In this document: positions 11,201 through 23,357 of the stretch, one piece after another | How the letters are laid out: each line of letters begins with the position of its first letter | Position numbering within the stretch: the first letter of the stretch is position 1 | DNA from: Omphiscola glabra | Lineage: Eukaryota; Mollusca; Gastropoda; Lymnaeidae | Length of the DNA: 64,000 nt | Reading direction: 5' to 3' | Assembly: GCA_964017045.1 (NCBI GenBank) | Contig: OZ024795.1 | Span: 50,330,850-50,394,849, forward strand | Position numbers and translations under genes: made by a program | Notes under the pieces: model-generated | The model's database searches: none | What the model saw: the letters and a program-made list of their open reading frames with translations, nothing else | What the model was told of the DNA's origin: nothing

Positions 11201-14200
11201 TAAGAATATCTTGAATCCACATTCCACCCTGAATTAGACTAATCGTAAAAAAAATTATATAAATTTATTGTGATGGTCGGGGGAATATGCAAGAGAGGTT
11301 GTGTGACTGCTCACTTTCTTGATAAGATTTAGAAGAAACTGCCTTCAAAGTGGGTCAAATGGTGAGAGTTTTCTACCTAATCAAATAAAATTCTTACTTG
11401 GACGTGATGTATGTAGCAGAATTGGTTGGATCAATTGGTGAGTTTTCTGGGAGGTTAAGGAAGATTATATAAAATGCTACCATGTGTACAATATAACCTA
11501 GCATTACAATGAGGTCACGGCCGTGTGCATTCGTTTTTGTACCCAATAGACCAAATAAGGCACCACCTGCAAAAGACAAGCAAACCAATTAGAATTATAA
11601 ATTATAACTATGAGTAGAGTTCCTAGTGTTGTTCCAGAAATACATTAAAAAAAACTATTAATTCAGTCCCAAAAAGCAAGCACTGAATCTTTTTGTTTAA
11701 CATACAACTATCTTTAAAGATAATGATTAAAACACAATTATGAAATTAAAATATGAAATTTCCACACACAAAAAACTCCAAACAAACTCTTTAGACTAAA
11801 ATTATTGTTTTGATACTTAACTAATTTAGTGGAGAAGAAGAAGAAGAAACATTGATATTATTATTCAATCAAATTTAATGTTTGCAATTATTTAAATGAG
11901 TGTTTTTATTTTAATGCTTTAAATTATCTAAATAAGTGTTTTGCTTGTGACTAATATGTCAAAAAAGCAACAAGAAAGAGATCATGGAAGAAAGTAAAAT
12001 ATGTCAAAAATGCAAAAAGAAAGATCATGGAAGAAAGTAAAATATGTCAAAAATGCAAAAAGAAAGATCATGGAAGAAAGTAAAATATGTCAAAAAGAAA
12101 TCTTACTTTGACTAAAAGAGGGGGGAAAGGAAAAAAAACAAATTATCACAGAGCTGCAACTGAACTGATCAGTTATGTTCATATGAAAAACATTTTGATC
12201 TATATAATATTACCACTTACCAAAAATCTCCCCAACACCAATGAATATTCCTGATATTCCCAGCAAGCCATTGGCACTGCTGCCAAAATGTTGATTGTGA
12301 GAAATACTGGCCCCATAAACACCACTAAAGAATGTAAGCTCAACACCTGAGGAAGAAATGTGTGCGGTAAATCATTTAACAAACATGTCTGAAAGATGAA
12401 ATAAATATACCGGGTATATTAACTGATTTTTGGGTGTCAGCTAAAATGTACCAGTTTCCTGATAGGTAATAAAGCAGAAATTGTTCACATATATGGCTGA
12501 GGTAATATGGATAAAATATGGCGTGGAAAGTCAATATTTAACCAAGATCAAAAAGTTTTTCAGTTTTTTAAAGTGGTAAAAGAAATATTTTAAAATAAAC
12601 ATTGGGGGAAAAAAAAAGATTCAGAGTGAATCCCATTTTTTTGTAAACTTTACAATTTTAAACTTTTACCTAAACTATTTTATGCCATGCTTATAATCAT
12701 AGAGCAATATTACCAATCCTTTTAAGAACTAAAACTTAATAATTTGGACAAAATCATCAGTAATGTAGTTCACATACCCCGAGCCAACACATGGGCACTG
12801 TGGCTCCAGGGCCTTGGATAATTTAGGGACTCAAAATTGTGATGTGAAAAATTTAAACTGGGATGATTTAGAGGCCCTAAAGTTGTTGTGTGAGAAAAAA
12901 AATATAACAAGCAAATTTGAATGCAAGGTGATGCAAAACCAATCCAAAATGTGGCAAGGTGCCTCCAAAAGTCTGTGAAGGCTCTTCACACACCCAACTA
13001 CGGAGAACATAAATTAAGTGAACTCCTGAAATTTTTTTTAAAAAAATATTACATCTATGAATTTGTTTCAGGTCATTGGAAGGGTGTAAGAACTTTAAAT
13101 TATGGAAGAGAAGGTGACGACGTGCTAAATGATGAAACATCCTACAATGTTTACCGCAGCAAGTTTAATACAGTTTCATTTTATTTGCTTACCTGTATAT
13201 GCAAATGCCAACGACAGCAAGAGCATTTCATTTGTCTTAAGAAGCTGAAATGATCGTTCTGTTAAAAAGAAAAAAGGATAATTCAATGAAGGAAAACACT
13301 TGCCTGTGAAATCTAAATATGCTTTCAAAACATCCAAGATTGTAATCTTTCAGATTTATTTCACGAATGAGCCATCTGCTAGCTTCTGTGGTCTAACAAA
13401 TACCAAGTAAACAGAAACAAATGTCATTAAGTTTGTTGCGATGAAAATATATAATTATTATTATTAAGGTGGTTTTACATAGCGCTGTACACCAGCCTAG
13501 GGCTAGGCTCACTGCGCTTTACATAAAAATTAGCATCAATAGTTAGGATGTACTGAGAACAAAATTGAAATGATAAAAAGGACTGTGGGAACGAAAATGA
13601 ATAATTAAAATCAGTTGGGTTTTTTGTGTGTTTTTATTTACAGTGTATTAAGTTGGCAAAAAAAATTATTTAAAAAAAAAAATCACTTACTCATAGATGA
13701 ATAAAATGTAGTAAAACATTGAGCAAAACATCTAGATAACTTACTTAGGGATGCAACAGGTGAAAGGGGGCACTGGACTGCACTGAAACATAAGTGTAGT
13801 GAGGGCTTTTATGTAAATAATGCAGGTCATTAGATAATGAACATATCAAATCAAACTACATGCAAATATGTCACTAAATGATACCCCAAGTTCACCTGCT
13901 GAGAAGATAGATTTCTTAAAACCCATCAAATAATAAAAAACGACACATATTAAAATAAAAATATATAATCAGCCAATAACTATAAAACAACCTTAAGATT
14001 TAGAATTGAAATAGGGTACAAATATTTTTACCCCGCTTTTAGCCTTTAAATTTCAAGGATGGATACAACTTTACTGGGGGTAGGTATATTCGTAAAATGC
14101 TGACATATGTACAAACCTGGCATTCAGGCTGTGGAGATTGTCGGCATCATCCACTCGTGGCTTCCGCAAGAGTAATAAACATAAACAACCAGCAAAGCCA

Positions 14201-17200
14201 GCCGCACTGAGAGCTATAAATAATTTTGTGCGCTCTACATCAGTAATGACAGTTTGGCCTTGGAAGATAAAGTAGCTGTACAGGTTGCCAAACAGCAAAC
14301 TGAGTAGAATTAATAAAATTAATTAATTGTACAATTATGCATTTTGATCAATGTAAAATATGATTTTACCAATAAATGTTTGAATTTCTAATTTTATTTT
14401 GAAGCACAAGTTAACCTCTTAATATTACCCCTGTGAGATAATCTTCCAGTTTTATTTTGAAGCAAAAGTTAACTTAACCTCTAACCCCTGTGAGATAATC
14501 TCCCAGTTTTATTAATTTTTTTAACTTGGATGTCACTGGCATTTTATTGTTCAGAATATGTTTACTCCAGATCCGAATTATATTCTGATATTTTAACCCT
14601 TTCGCTACCGATGACTTCCAATTACTAAGGACGTCACATTATCGTCATAACAAAGATGCAAAGAACTTTTCTGAAATACCAAGGACGTCACGTCGACAGC
14701 ATATTTCAATGCTATATATTTCTTTATTTGTTAATCTATAGAGAAGTTAAAAAGTAAATCTGATAGAGAATGAAAAATCCCGAATTTTAAATAAGTTTTT
14801 TTTTTTTTAAATAAAGTTTTTTATTGCCGAGCCAGCCAAAATCAATGCCCAAAAACCAGCGGTAATGAAAGGGTTAAAGTTTAGAAAGAGCAGTGATGGG
14901 ACAAAAACTTAATTATCAGTGCTAATACTATTAAGGGCCAGGAGACATCCATAAATGAGGTCAGGCATCTGGGGAGGAGGGGAGGGTCACACATTTGTTA
15001 TGAAATAATACGAGGGTGTCTTAATTGTGTGCAAAATTTGTGATGATCAGGTTTAAAAAATATTCCCAAATAACATGGTAACATTTATGGTGGGCCCCTT
15101 CTTGCTCCAGATTTTCATAAGCTATTAAATGTTTATTTTGGGTTATAATTCTATATATACAGAGAGAGAGAGAGAGATTAAAACAGTGTTCAGCAATCAG
15201 CTGACAAAAAAGTGACCACGTGGCCTTGACTTTCAACTTTTTCGTGTATCTCGATTAGATTACTATGGAACTTCTTTTAAGGAGTTTATAATTGACTAGA
15301 ATATTTCTAAAAATGAAAATGATAAACTTAATTTTTCAAACAGGTCATAAAAATCATTTTACAGGTCGCAGAAATTCAGGTGTGTTGAATGACCAAAATG
15401 TTTAAAATCATGATTGGGTAAACAACTCTCATTTAAGTGGTTAAATGTGTTAAAAGGTCTATGGTACCTGCACTGAAGTAATGCCCAAAATATACCACTG
15501 TTCCTGGCCACAGTTTCTGAATTCGAGTTAATAGTAAGAAAAGTCCCCTGGGCCGTCCATAAGACTGAAAGTACAAATATTATTATTAATAGAGAATAAC
15601 ATAATGTATCATTATTGTAGCATGCAATTTTGTTTTGTTTTTGTTTTTTTTAAATTTACATTCTGAAGTTGAATGTTAAATGTTTACTTAATTATATTTA
15701 ACTTTTCTTTTCCAGGTTGTACTTAAAAACTTTTAAATGTAAATTTTGAAAGTAATGGGCCCAAATGTTTCATGTTTTTTGGGTTAACGGAAATTTGATC
15801 GAAATAAATTTCGTCTACATATTTGATCGAATGTAAATTTGTTTAAATCTTTTTTTCAGTTCACACGTTAACATTTTCGTCAAATTTTAAAGTGTAAACT
15901 AAAAAAAAAAGATTTGACCAAATTTCTGTTCGATCAAATTTCCGTCAACAAAATTTCTTTTGATCAAATTTCCGGATACGGTTTTTTTGTATCCTATAGC
16001 TTTACAAATCAACAGTTTATTGATAAAAATTGTTATTGAACACTGTTGAATAAAAAAATATATTAATATTTAAGACAATAAACTGCACTTATAAATTAAG
16101 ATAAAATAGTCTTAAAAGTAGACGAACAACTACAAAACTTTCCCAAACGGAACACGATAAAACAATGCAAATAAAACAAACCTGCAGCTCCAATTCCTAC
16201 CAAAACAGATCCAAGGTACAGAGCCCACACCATAGGCTTAAGGAAAGACAGGACAAATAAGCTGTTGATAGAATGCAAAAGTAAAAAGAGAGAAAATCTC
16301 ACTGTCAGTCATAAATTATAAATGTCTGAAACTAATTCCTTTGCTGACTTAAGTCCCCGACTACTCGGCCATTGCAGAGCAGAAAATGGATTTTCTTCCC
16401 CCAATATATTGGGTAAGTTAGTTTTAAATTAAATGAAATAAAGCCTATACAAATTTTAAATTAAAAAAAAAACTTAATGAAATCTTACAAGTACAGGAGT
16501 GATCCCATAATCATGGACACCCTTGGCCCAGCAAATGTTACTATAGATGGCGCAGCCCAGTTAGATACAGAAAATACTCCATACAGAATACCTAAACTGT
16601 AAAAAGAAATGTGTGACTTTAAACAAAGATATTATCACCTTGACCAAGTAGCTTGGAAGCAATAATGTATAGTATGTAGGAGAAGTATGCTTCGTAATAG
16701 CCATTCAATAAAGAATAATGCATGACCGTATCTTCAGAAATATTTCGAAAGCAGAATTTAATTTGATCAGATTTGCGTTTGGGTATACAAAAGTTAACTT
16801 AACCATCAAATTTAACCTGGTATAGCCGCTGCCAGTAAAATTTGCTGCGCTGTCCAAAACAGTTTTCTGAGGAATAAAAAAAAAAAGAAAGAAACCATAT
16901 TAAATGGATTATCACTTTTAGTAGGGTTTGACATTGTAGGATCATGTTGTTGTTCTTACCATATTATTTGTCAGTTTGATTTCAAATGACATAGAAATAC
17001 TCTATTGCAACTGCATATGACATAAGGGGCTCTTAAGCCTTATATGAGAGAGAAACAGATGGAAGAGAGATTTAGTATCCACTATTTTATCTCCCCCCCC
17101 TCCCCCCCCCCCCCCCCCCCCAAAAAATATGTGTATGTCAATGTGCAAACACCATCAAACTCAGTCACACTCATCAAGTTCATCAAACTTTCTGTGAAAT

Positions 17201-20200
17201 ATTCAATAATTATAGTTCAAATTCACTGCTGACTTTTTAGCATTAAAATATAACAAAATACTTTGTCTGTGGTTAGTTACAAAATACAATGCAGTAATCA
17301 AGTTGTTGTAATTTTGTAAATAGTATAAGAGGCTGGGTAACCCATAAGTCTCTTCATATCTGTATAGTTGTAATTTTGTAAATAGTATAAGAGGCTGGGT
17401 GAACAATAAGTCTCATAATATCTGTATAGTTGTAATTTTGTAAATAGTATAAGAGGCTGGGTGATCCATAAGTCTTTTCATATCTGTATAGTTGTAAGAA
17501 GCTTGTGCTTTGATATTTAACATGAACAGTCAGATCAATGAGAGAGCAAATGAAATTTTTCTGTTGAAGTCAGTGAACACGTCTCATCACTTATGATGGA
17601 TAACCCATAACAAATTTCATTCGTAATAAACTACTGTAAAAGTTTTTTTTTTTTAAATGTTAATCTGGTTAGGGCAGCGGTCGGCAAATCGCGGCTTGCG
17701 AACCGCATGCGGCTAATTAGCAACCTGAACACAGCTTGGCCAGTCAAAAATCAGTTTTGACTAGCAGGTGCGGGAAAGTGGATGTTGGTTGGGCTGGCAT
17801 AGCATGGATGGTGTGGGGTATGTGGCACAGAATTACGCGATAACACAAGTATAGCAAGAGCAAGACAGTCACAGCTTGTCCTTCAGTGTGTACATATGCT
17901 TGTTGGTGCCTTATTATTAGAAATTAAAGCATTTCTGCTGGACAAGGGTTTTGACTATCCAGAACTTACGGACAATCAGTGGATCCAAAAACTTTATTTC
18001 ATGGTAGATGTTACGTCTCTTCTAAATAACCTTAATCGTAAATTATAGAGGAAAGGAAACACAATTTTTGAAAGAGAAACATTAATTCATTTTCCAAGTG
18101 CGCAGAAATATTGCCAAGAAAATAACTCAGTAATTGACATTTATTTTTTTAACATGAGGGAAGCTTTTCTGCGGAGGTTTCAGAAATAGCCTAGCGACGT
18201 TAGCCTTAGGTAAAAACTACTCCGTGCTGATGTAACAGAATTGAATTTCTCTCCCTTTACTATTGACATTGGCGCTTTTGAAATGTAACTGCTGGAGTTA
18301 AAAAACAAAGAGTTGTGGCATTCAAAATTTGAACGCCTTAATGCTGATCTGGAAAAATTAAAAAAAACCAATGTGATCTCAGTTCACAGCACAATTGGTC
18401 TGCTTTGAAAGACTTGGAGAAAGAAGACATGATAACTTTCAAAACCTGGAAGAGTATTCCTGACTCTTATGATCAGTTAAAAAAACAGCACTTGCTATTC
18501 TCTGACTCTTTGGCTCTACGTATTCATGTGAACAATCATTTTCAAGCATGAACCTCATCAAGAGTAAATTGAGCAATCATCTTACTAATGAGAATCTGGA
18601 ATCCTGCTTGAAATTAGAAACGACGACATACAAACCAGACTTATCAAACCTTTCCAAGGAAACGCAAGGTCAAAGTTCACATTAAATGCGTGTTTTGTAT
18701 TTATTGTCAATAAGATTATTATTCTTTTATCTGGTTAAATTTAATGTGTGTTTTGTATTTTTTGTCATTAAATAAGATTATTATATCTGGTTGTATTGAA
18801 TGTTTAGCTAGTTTAAACTGACTCTGAAAAAACATGGTTCCTGAAAAGAAACTTGGCTCTCAAAATTTTTTTAACCGTTCCGCTGCTGATTCTTGGCTTT
18901 TTTAACAGATGCGTTTGCCCACCACTCAGTTAGGGGAAAGAAGGCAAAAAATTGAAGTATTAATAATAAACAGGTTGCCTTACGGTACAGTATAAAGTAT
19001 AATAAAAGCTGATCTAAACACGAAGTAAGCAACTGGCCTGGAGCTAAAAATGTTAAATCTTGAAACTTAGACTTAGATTTGGTATTGAATCCTGTAAGAA
19101 ATGTTTGCTTGGGGTTCAGACTGACACTTTCAGAGAGCTCTGACTTGGTGCAGCATGTAGCTTCAACTCTAAGTCAGAGTAGATGGCCTCATGCTCAAAC
19201 CCAACACAGACTGATTAATACAATTTTTAAGCAGTAGGGAGACTAATAAATAAGTTAAATAACAACGAGGTAAGTTTACTAAGAATGGTTAAAATATAAA
19301 AAAATTGTTTATGCCTACACTAAATAACTAATATAACATTAATTATTTATTATTATTATAGTTAAAAATCAGTGTTGGTGAGGTGAGTCAGATTGGTGAG
19401 ATGGGTCAGTAGACTGAGTAGAAGTCAGAGTAAAAGTCAATAGAGCAACTGCATGTTTAATTTAAGGCCAGCACTATGTACACAGCGGTGGTGTACCTAG
19501 CAAATAACGAGTTTCGGTCCAGTATACAGTAGTGGTGTACCTAGCAAAACAACGAGTTTCTGTCTATTATATAGTGGTGGTGTATCTAGCAAAAAAGTTG
19601 ATTTTGGCCAGAATATACCGCATCAGTATACCTGGCGAAAATATGGATTTCTGTTTGCGTATACCATGGTGGTATACCAAGTGCAATCATGGGTTTTGGC
19701 CTGAGTATACCATGGTGGTATACCTAGTGCAACCAAGGGTTTTGGCCTGCCTATACCGCAGCGGTACATGCAGCAAACCATGGTCCTTGGTCTGACCTGT
19801 GTAACAGTATAATAATATATTCTCAATCCAAAATTCTTTTCAAATCCCGGCATCACATGACAAATCAATCCAGTTATCCAGCCAATATTGACACATTTAA
19901 GCTTAGACATTTATGAAAACCACTCATCAAGTCCAGTCAGTCAACACAACAACAACCAGGTAAAGGTGGGTCACCAAGTTCAGGCAGTACACTTGATAAC
20001 AATAATAATACTGGTCAGTCAAATGGTCACTCTTATTGTCTCAAAGTGTACTTGTAAAACTAGTAAAATTAGCTTTTTATTCACTTAATACCTGCAAGGA
20101 TATTCATTAAGTACTTTTAGTTTGACTGTGCACAGAAACGCATGGGACCAGTGCTCCTATACTTATTTTTTGGCTAAAAAATGTAAATGTTTATTTATGT

Positions 20201-23166
20201 TTATTTTGGGGGGAGAAGAGGGAGGTATGGGTTTGAGTTCCCACACTTTTTATCACAAGAATCAACTTCCAGATTGTGCATGCCTATTCACTTTGTGATA
20301 CATAGTTTGAGCAAAACTCCTCAGCTCAATAATGAATCTTAATTAATTTTAGCTATTTTGATACTTTCAAAGTTTTGGAAATTGTCATCAAAAATTATAA
20401 CGTAAAACATAGACTTAATAAAGATAGATGTATGATACTGCGGGGAAGGGGAAAAAATTAGACCCAGCTTTACTTTAGTTAAATGAAACAGTATAATAAT
20501 AATAAAGTTTATTTGAAAATCACGCTTCACCCCCAAAGGCTCGAAGCGCGGTACAAAGTCAATCATATAAAAAGAGAAATGAAAACAATCTATATTTTAC
20601 AACATTGAAATACAAAACGCAACAATACAAAACTACATACGAGCATACCCTTTCAAAATATTACAACACCTTGTAACCATAAACAATGAAAGCCAATATA
20701 CATCTAGGAGATAATAGCTAGCTGGAAAAGATGGTAGACAACATCACCCAGCAGGTGTTTGCGAAATAGATGTGTTTTCAAATCGGTTTTGAAGGACTCC
20801 AGTGTCTGGCTGTTTCTGAGAGCGATAGGAAGGGTGTTCCAAATTGTTGGGCCAGCAAATGTGAAAGTGTGCCTTCCGTAAGTCTCAAGGACAACACGCA
20901 GTATCAAGAGTTTTCCACTATCAGATGAGAGGAGTTGTGTAGTGGGTACATAAGGCGCCATGAGCGCTTTGAGATAGGACGCCGCCAGGTCATGCAAGCA
21001 GTTGTAGCACAGAGTTGCAATTTTGTACTATATGCAAGCATGGACCGGCAGCCAATACAGCTCTCTCATAAGTGTTTTAGCATGATCGAATTTGCGCTTG
21101 TGAAAAACAATGCGAGCCACATTATTCTGTGCTTTTTTAATTTTATACAGGAGTGTAGCTGGAAGAAACACCATGAGAGCATTGCAGTAGTTCATGTGTG
21201 ATAGCATGAATGCAGATATCAGCCTCTTTGATACATCAAATGTGAAGAAAAGTCTGATATGACTAATTCTGCGCAACTCTAGAAAAATCACCTTATAAGT
21301 CATGTTAATGTGATTTTCCATAGTTAGTGTTCTTTCGAAGTAGACGCCCAGGTTTCGCACTGCTTAAGCAAACTCAATCTGCACACCTGAGAGAGTATGG
21401 GTTGGTGTGTTATTTACAGATTTTAGCTTTTGAGCGGTGGCAATGGGGATCAGCTCGGTCTTTTCATGGTTTAATTTGAGCTTGTTTAAGGTCCTCTGGT
21501 GCTTAACTGACTCAACTATCTTCTGCGTCATAATGAGAAGCTAATGGAACTGAGAGGGGATCACGGACTGCTGAAGTTGGGTATCATCCGCGAACATGTG
21601 ATATAGCATGTCAAACTGCTTGTTCACTGCACTCACTGGCTGTACATACATAGTGAAAAGCACCGGGCCTAGGATCGAGCCCTGGGGTACTTGGAATTTG
21701 ATAATAGATTGCTTCGAGGTCAAGTCGTTTGTGATAACTGATTGGACCAGATATGAGCGGAACCATCTTATTACGGTATCAGTAAAACCGAACATTTGCA
21801 GACATTGGAGAAGTATGCCGTGGTCAAGCGTATCGAACATGATTAGGCTTAAAAATGACAACAGAAGCTTTGGCCAATCTCTGTTTAAGAACATGGTCAT
21901 GTGACACCCGGTTATTGACTCTGGTGGGAGATAGGCCTACAGAGTATTATTTACACAATTGAGCACTTGTCATCTAATAAAGGCATTGATATTTTTATGG
22001 ACAATTAAAAAATTTCATTGGGTAAATTGTTCATCTATAACACAAATTTATTTAATGTCCAGGAATCACTATTTACTATTTATTTTTTAATGCTATGGCT
22101 ATGCCATGCAGAATTAATGTTTTTAACGGCACAGAATCCGATGAAAACATAAGCTGTGATACATAAAATATATACAAACTTTGAAAAATAAGTGTAGCCT
22201 ATTATGTCTTGAAAATCCGATTTGGAGTGAATTTATGAGACTAGACACAAAAAATAATTTTTGAAGTGCACCATGACCATACAGCTGTCTAAAACGTTGG
22301 CACACATTTTTTGACAACATATAAATATAATATGACATAATTATTCATATTGTATTGGTGACCCAAAAAAAAAGAATTTTACATACCTACTTGACTTAAA
22401 AGTGATTTCAGTGTCAGTGATGTTATTTAAATTTTAAAAATTAAATAGTTGTGACCACCAACTGCACTACATCAATCTATCTATCAACAATTTATAGTTT
22501 TTGATAGTGTGCAAATGGTACCAATATCAATAGCCACCTAGAAGCTACTGACTACTGAGTAGAAGTCGATAATTCAATAGTAATAGCTCCCTAGTCCTAG
22601 AAACCAAAACTGTTTACCAATAGTCTATAGTATAAACTGTCACTATAGAGATAGTAGTTATGGCATAAAAGTTAATTCTTAATTAAAATTAAATTAATTG
22701 ATTCTGAATTTTTAATTAATGACTAATAAACTAATACTAGACAGACTAGACTATAATAATAATAATAATACTTAATACTCGGATTAGAATTTTAGTTTAT
22801 CAAGCCTTACTTTACTAATATTAGCAAACTTTTGACTACTTTTGTACATTTGAAATTGAAACAAGTGAACTTTAGTTTATTATGTTCTATAGTTTATAGT
22901 TACGGAACAGTGAACAGGCTACTAAAAAAGAATCGAGTAGACTTTCTGAACTGAAAGATTGAAAGTTGAAAGAAGTCCACCAACAAATAAATAAATAATA
23001 CACCACAAAACTGTAAATTAAGAAATTTCTAAAATAGATCACTATTTAATGTTCGAATGCTCACCTCCACCATAGAACATGTTTGAAAGGCTGTAAATAT
23101 TAACATAAAAGAAACTCCTAATACTATGATATTGAAAAGACGAACATCACAGCAATGATTCGCCAT
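8233..23166 (-). CDS. MFSD11: UNC93-like protein MFSD11, 14-exon gene
   Basis: Major facilitator superfamily protein of the UNC93-like group; a 12-helix membrane protein whose substrate is not established. Exons in coding order are 23065-23166, 16817-16866, 16489-16596, 16182-16261, 15468-15564, 14117-14299, 13745-13782, 13193-13258, 12221-12346, 11398-11566, 10635-10698, 10302-10373, 9817-9966 and 8233-8328. All junctions are GT-AG and phase-consistent, giving 466 residues (human about 449). Diagnostic blocks are LFNIIVLGVSFMLIFTAFQT (residues 10-29), NSGIFWALLQ (about 135), GVELTFFSGVYG (242-253), GIFIGVGEIFGGALFGLLG and FYYSNVLLLQWQLL. The start ATG sits in a YY1-like context. The last exon encodes a 31-residue acidic tail whose EYKLI aligns with the human DYRSI terminus. 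If the final donor is not used, translation stops at 9808 after VI (437 residues). Introns carry several transposons. Expression probably comes from the promoter shared with SRSF2. Confidence 0.93.
8487..9755. mobile_element. about 1.3-kb repeat, copy 1, in the last MFSD11 intron
   Basis: The ends carry TTTCGG/CCGAAA-rich sequence, and the interior matches the reverse complement of 35087-36452 along its length (shared blocks include GATGGTGGAAAGTAT and ATTTACATTCT). No transposase frame is visible, so it looks like a non-autonomous DNA element. A G-run at about 8813-8822 marks this copy. Confidence 0.75.
10374..10492 (-). repeat. 17-bp minisatellite that duplicates the MFSD11 exon-12 splice acceptor
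   Basis: Seven 17-bp units (plus strand CTGAAAATAGAATATAG and variants) directly abut exon 12. Read on the gene's strand each unit is CTATATTCTATTTTCAG, a pyrimidine-rich tract ending in an acceptor AG. The first 17 bases of exon 12 are an eighth, diverged unit ending in GGG instead of CAG, so the array evidently grew across the intron-exon border. The acceptor used in the gene model is the last CAG, at 10374-10376. Upstream units are candidate alternative acceptors, each adding 17 nt. Confidence 0.92.
10907..10985. repeat. tandem duplication of about 44 bp
   Basis: Two copies of a unit starting TAACTGGTGCTTAGGTGGCA and continuing ATAACTCAGGAATG lie side by side in MFSD11 intron 10. No function is apparent. 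Confidence 0.85.
11955..12101. repeat. 43-bp tandem repeat, about three units
   Basis: Units contain ATATGTCAAAAATGCAAAAA and GATCATGGAAGAAAGTAAA, and lie in MFSD11 intron 9. The first unit is slightly longer and diverged. Confidence 0.9.
13456..13530 (-). mobile_element. short retroposon 3' tail, minus strand
   Basis: The reverse complement reads GCGCAGTGAGCCTAGCCCTA, then AGGCTGGTGTACAGCGC, and ends in an AATAAT run. The same 60-70-bp sequence with an (AAT)n end occurs on the plus strand at 51201-51275. The tail format resembles the CR1/L2 type, with simple-repeat ends. Only the 3' end is present. Confidence 0.6.
14390..14512. repeat. imperfect tandem duplication of about 60 bp
   Basis: The segment TTTTATTTTGAAGCACAAGT through CCTGTGAGATAATCTTCCAG is repeated immediately with small indels, in MFSD11 intron 5. 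Confidence 0.75.
14936..15060. repeat. G-rich MITE-like element
   Basis: The phrase ACATCCATAAATGAGGTCA, followed by a GGGGAGGAGGGGAGGG tract and AAATTTGTGATGATCAGG, matches the family at 26002, 46450, 48965 and 58490. Non-coding. Confidence 0.5.
15782..15983. mobile_element. foldback MITE with nested AAATTTGATCGA repeats, copy 1
   Basis: The ends are GTTAACGGAAATTTGATCG and, reverse-complemented, CCGTATCCGGAAATTTGATC, with further internal inverted AAATTT blocks, so the 200-bp element can fold on itself. The flanks GTTTTTTG and GTTTTTTTG look like a target duplication of about 8 bp. A related 265-bp copy lies at 29169-29433. It is in MFSD11 intron 4. Confidence 0.8.
17096..17121. repeat. 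poly-C tract
   Basis: A run of mostly C, interrupted by single T, in MFSD11 intron 1. Such tracts are often mis-sequenced or variable in length. Confidence 0.9.
17275..17500. repeat. 62-bp tandem repeat, about three units
   Basis: Units contain GTTGTAATTTTGTAAATAGT and ATAAGAGGCTGGGT, and end near ATCTGTATA. They lie in MFSD11 intron 1. Confidence 0.9.
17675..18830 (+). pseudogene. degenerate hAT transposase (GTF2IRD2/ZBED-like)
   Basis: The left end, CAGCGGTCGGCAAATCGCGG, is a typical hAT/Charlie-style terminus. On the plus strand, conceptual pieces read FLLDKGFDYPELTDNQW and FMVDVTSLLNNLNRKL (about 17930-18045), then a C-terminal dimerisation segment containing MNLIKSKLSNHLTNENLES (about 18550-18610). 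Several stops and frameshifts separate them, so no protein can be made. The right end could not be fixed and no clean target duplication was found. It is inserted in MFSD11 intron 1. Confidence 0.8.
19484..19795. repeat. 45-bp degenerate satellite, about seven units
   Basis: Units spaced about 45 bp carry GTGGTGTACCTAGCAAA or ATGGTGGTATACCTAGTGCA, and then a GGCC-GAGTATACC-like half. The two halves are partly inverted (GTATACCATGGTGGTATACC is a near-perfect palindrome). Two units of the same family occur at 57510-57600. The array lies in MFSD11 intron 1. Confidence 0.85.
20490..21905 (-). mobile_element. 5'-truncated CR1/L2-like non-LTR retrotransposon
   Basis: Minus-strand pieces in order: a reverse-transcriptase core with VPQGSILGPVLFTMYV and the catalytic box FADDTQL (21541-21900); a connecting segment starting RNLGVYFERTLTMENHIN, with LIPATLLYKIKKAQNN-like thumb sequence and ending ELYWLPVH (21028-21360); and a C-terminal stretch with FAGPTIWNTLPIALRNSQ (20704-20997). 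Frame shifts separate the pieces. The 3' end has a TTGTACCGCGCTTCGAGCC-type tail and a short TTATTATTA run, as in CR1/L2-like elements. It lies in MFSD11 intron 1 in the host's orientation and is a dead copy. Confidence 0.88.
21960..23020. other. first part of MFSD11 intron 1
   Basis: A+T-rich, with short TAA/AAT runs (22750-22770). No exon, RNA gene or named element is visible. Confidence 0.4.
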
Positions 23167-23357
23167 CTTGACCAAAGTCACATGATCTTTGTCACGGGGT
23201 AACTCCAACACTCGTATGAATATGTGCGCATGCGTGCTTCCTCCCGCCTCCTAGACTAAAGCATATCCTGACCCTTAAAAAACAACGTGGATGAAATAAC
23301 ATTTTGTCAAATTTTGAAGTTTTTTTTATTCATACATAATTATTTTGACAGAAAATC
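23167..23357. promoter_or_regulatory. bidirectional MFSD11-SRSF2 promoter
   Basis: These 191 bp separate the two divergent start codons. Visible motifs are an M-box/E-box TCACATGA (23178-23185), an NRF-1-like TGCGCATGCGTG (23225-23236, one mismatch to the usual palindrome) and a YY1-like CAAGATGGCG on the minus strand (23161-23170) overlapping the MFSD11 start. No TATA box stands out. Just before the SRSF2 start, a T-rich run ending TTTTGACAG could act as a splice acceptor, so a 5'-UTR intron is possible. Confidence 0.7.
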
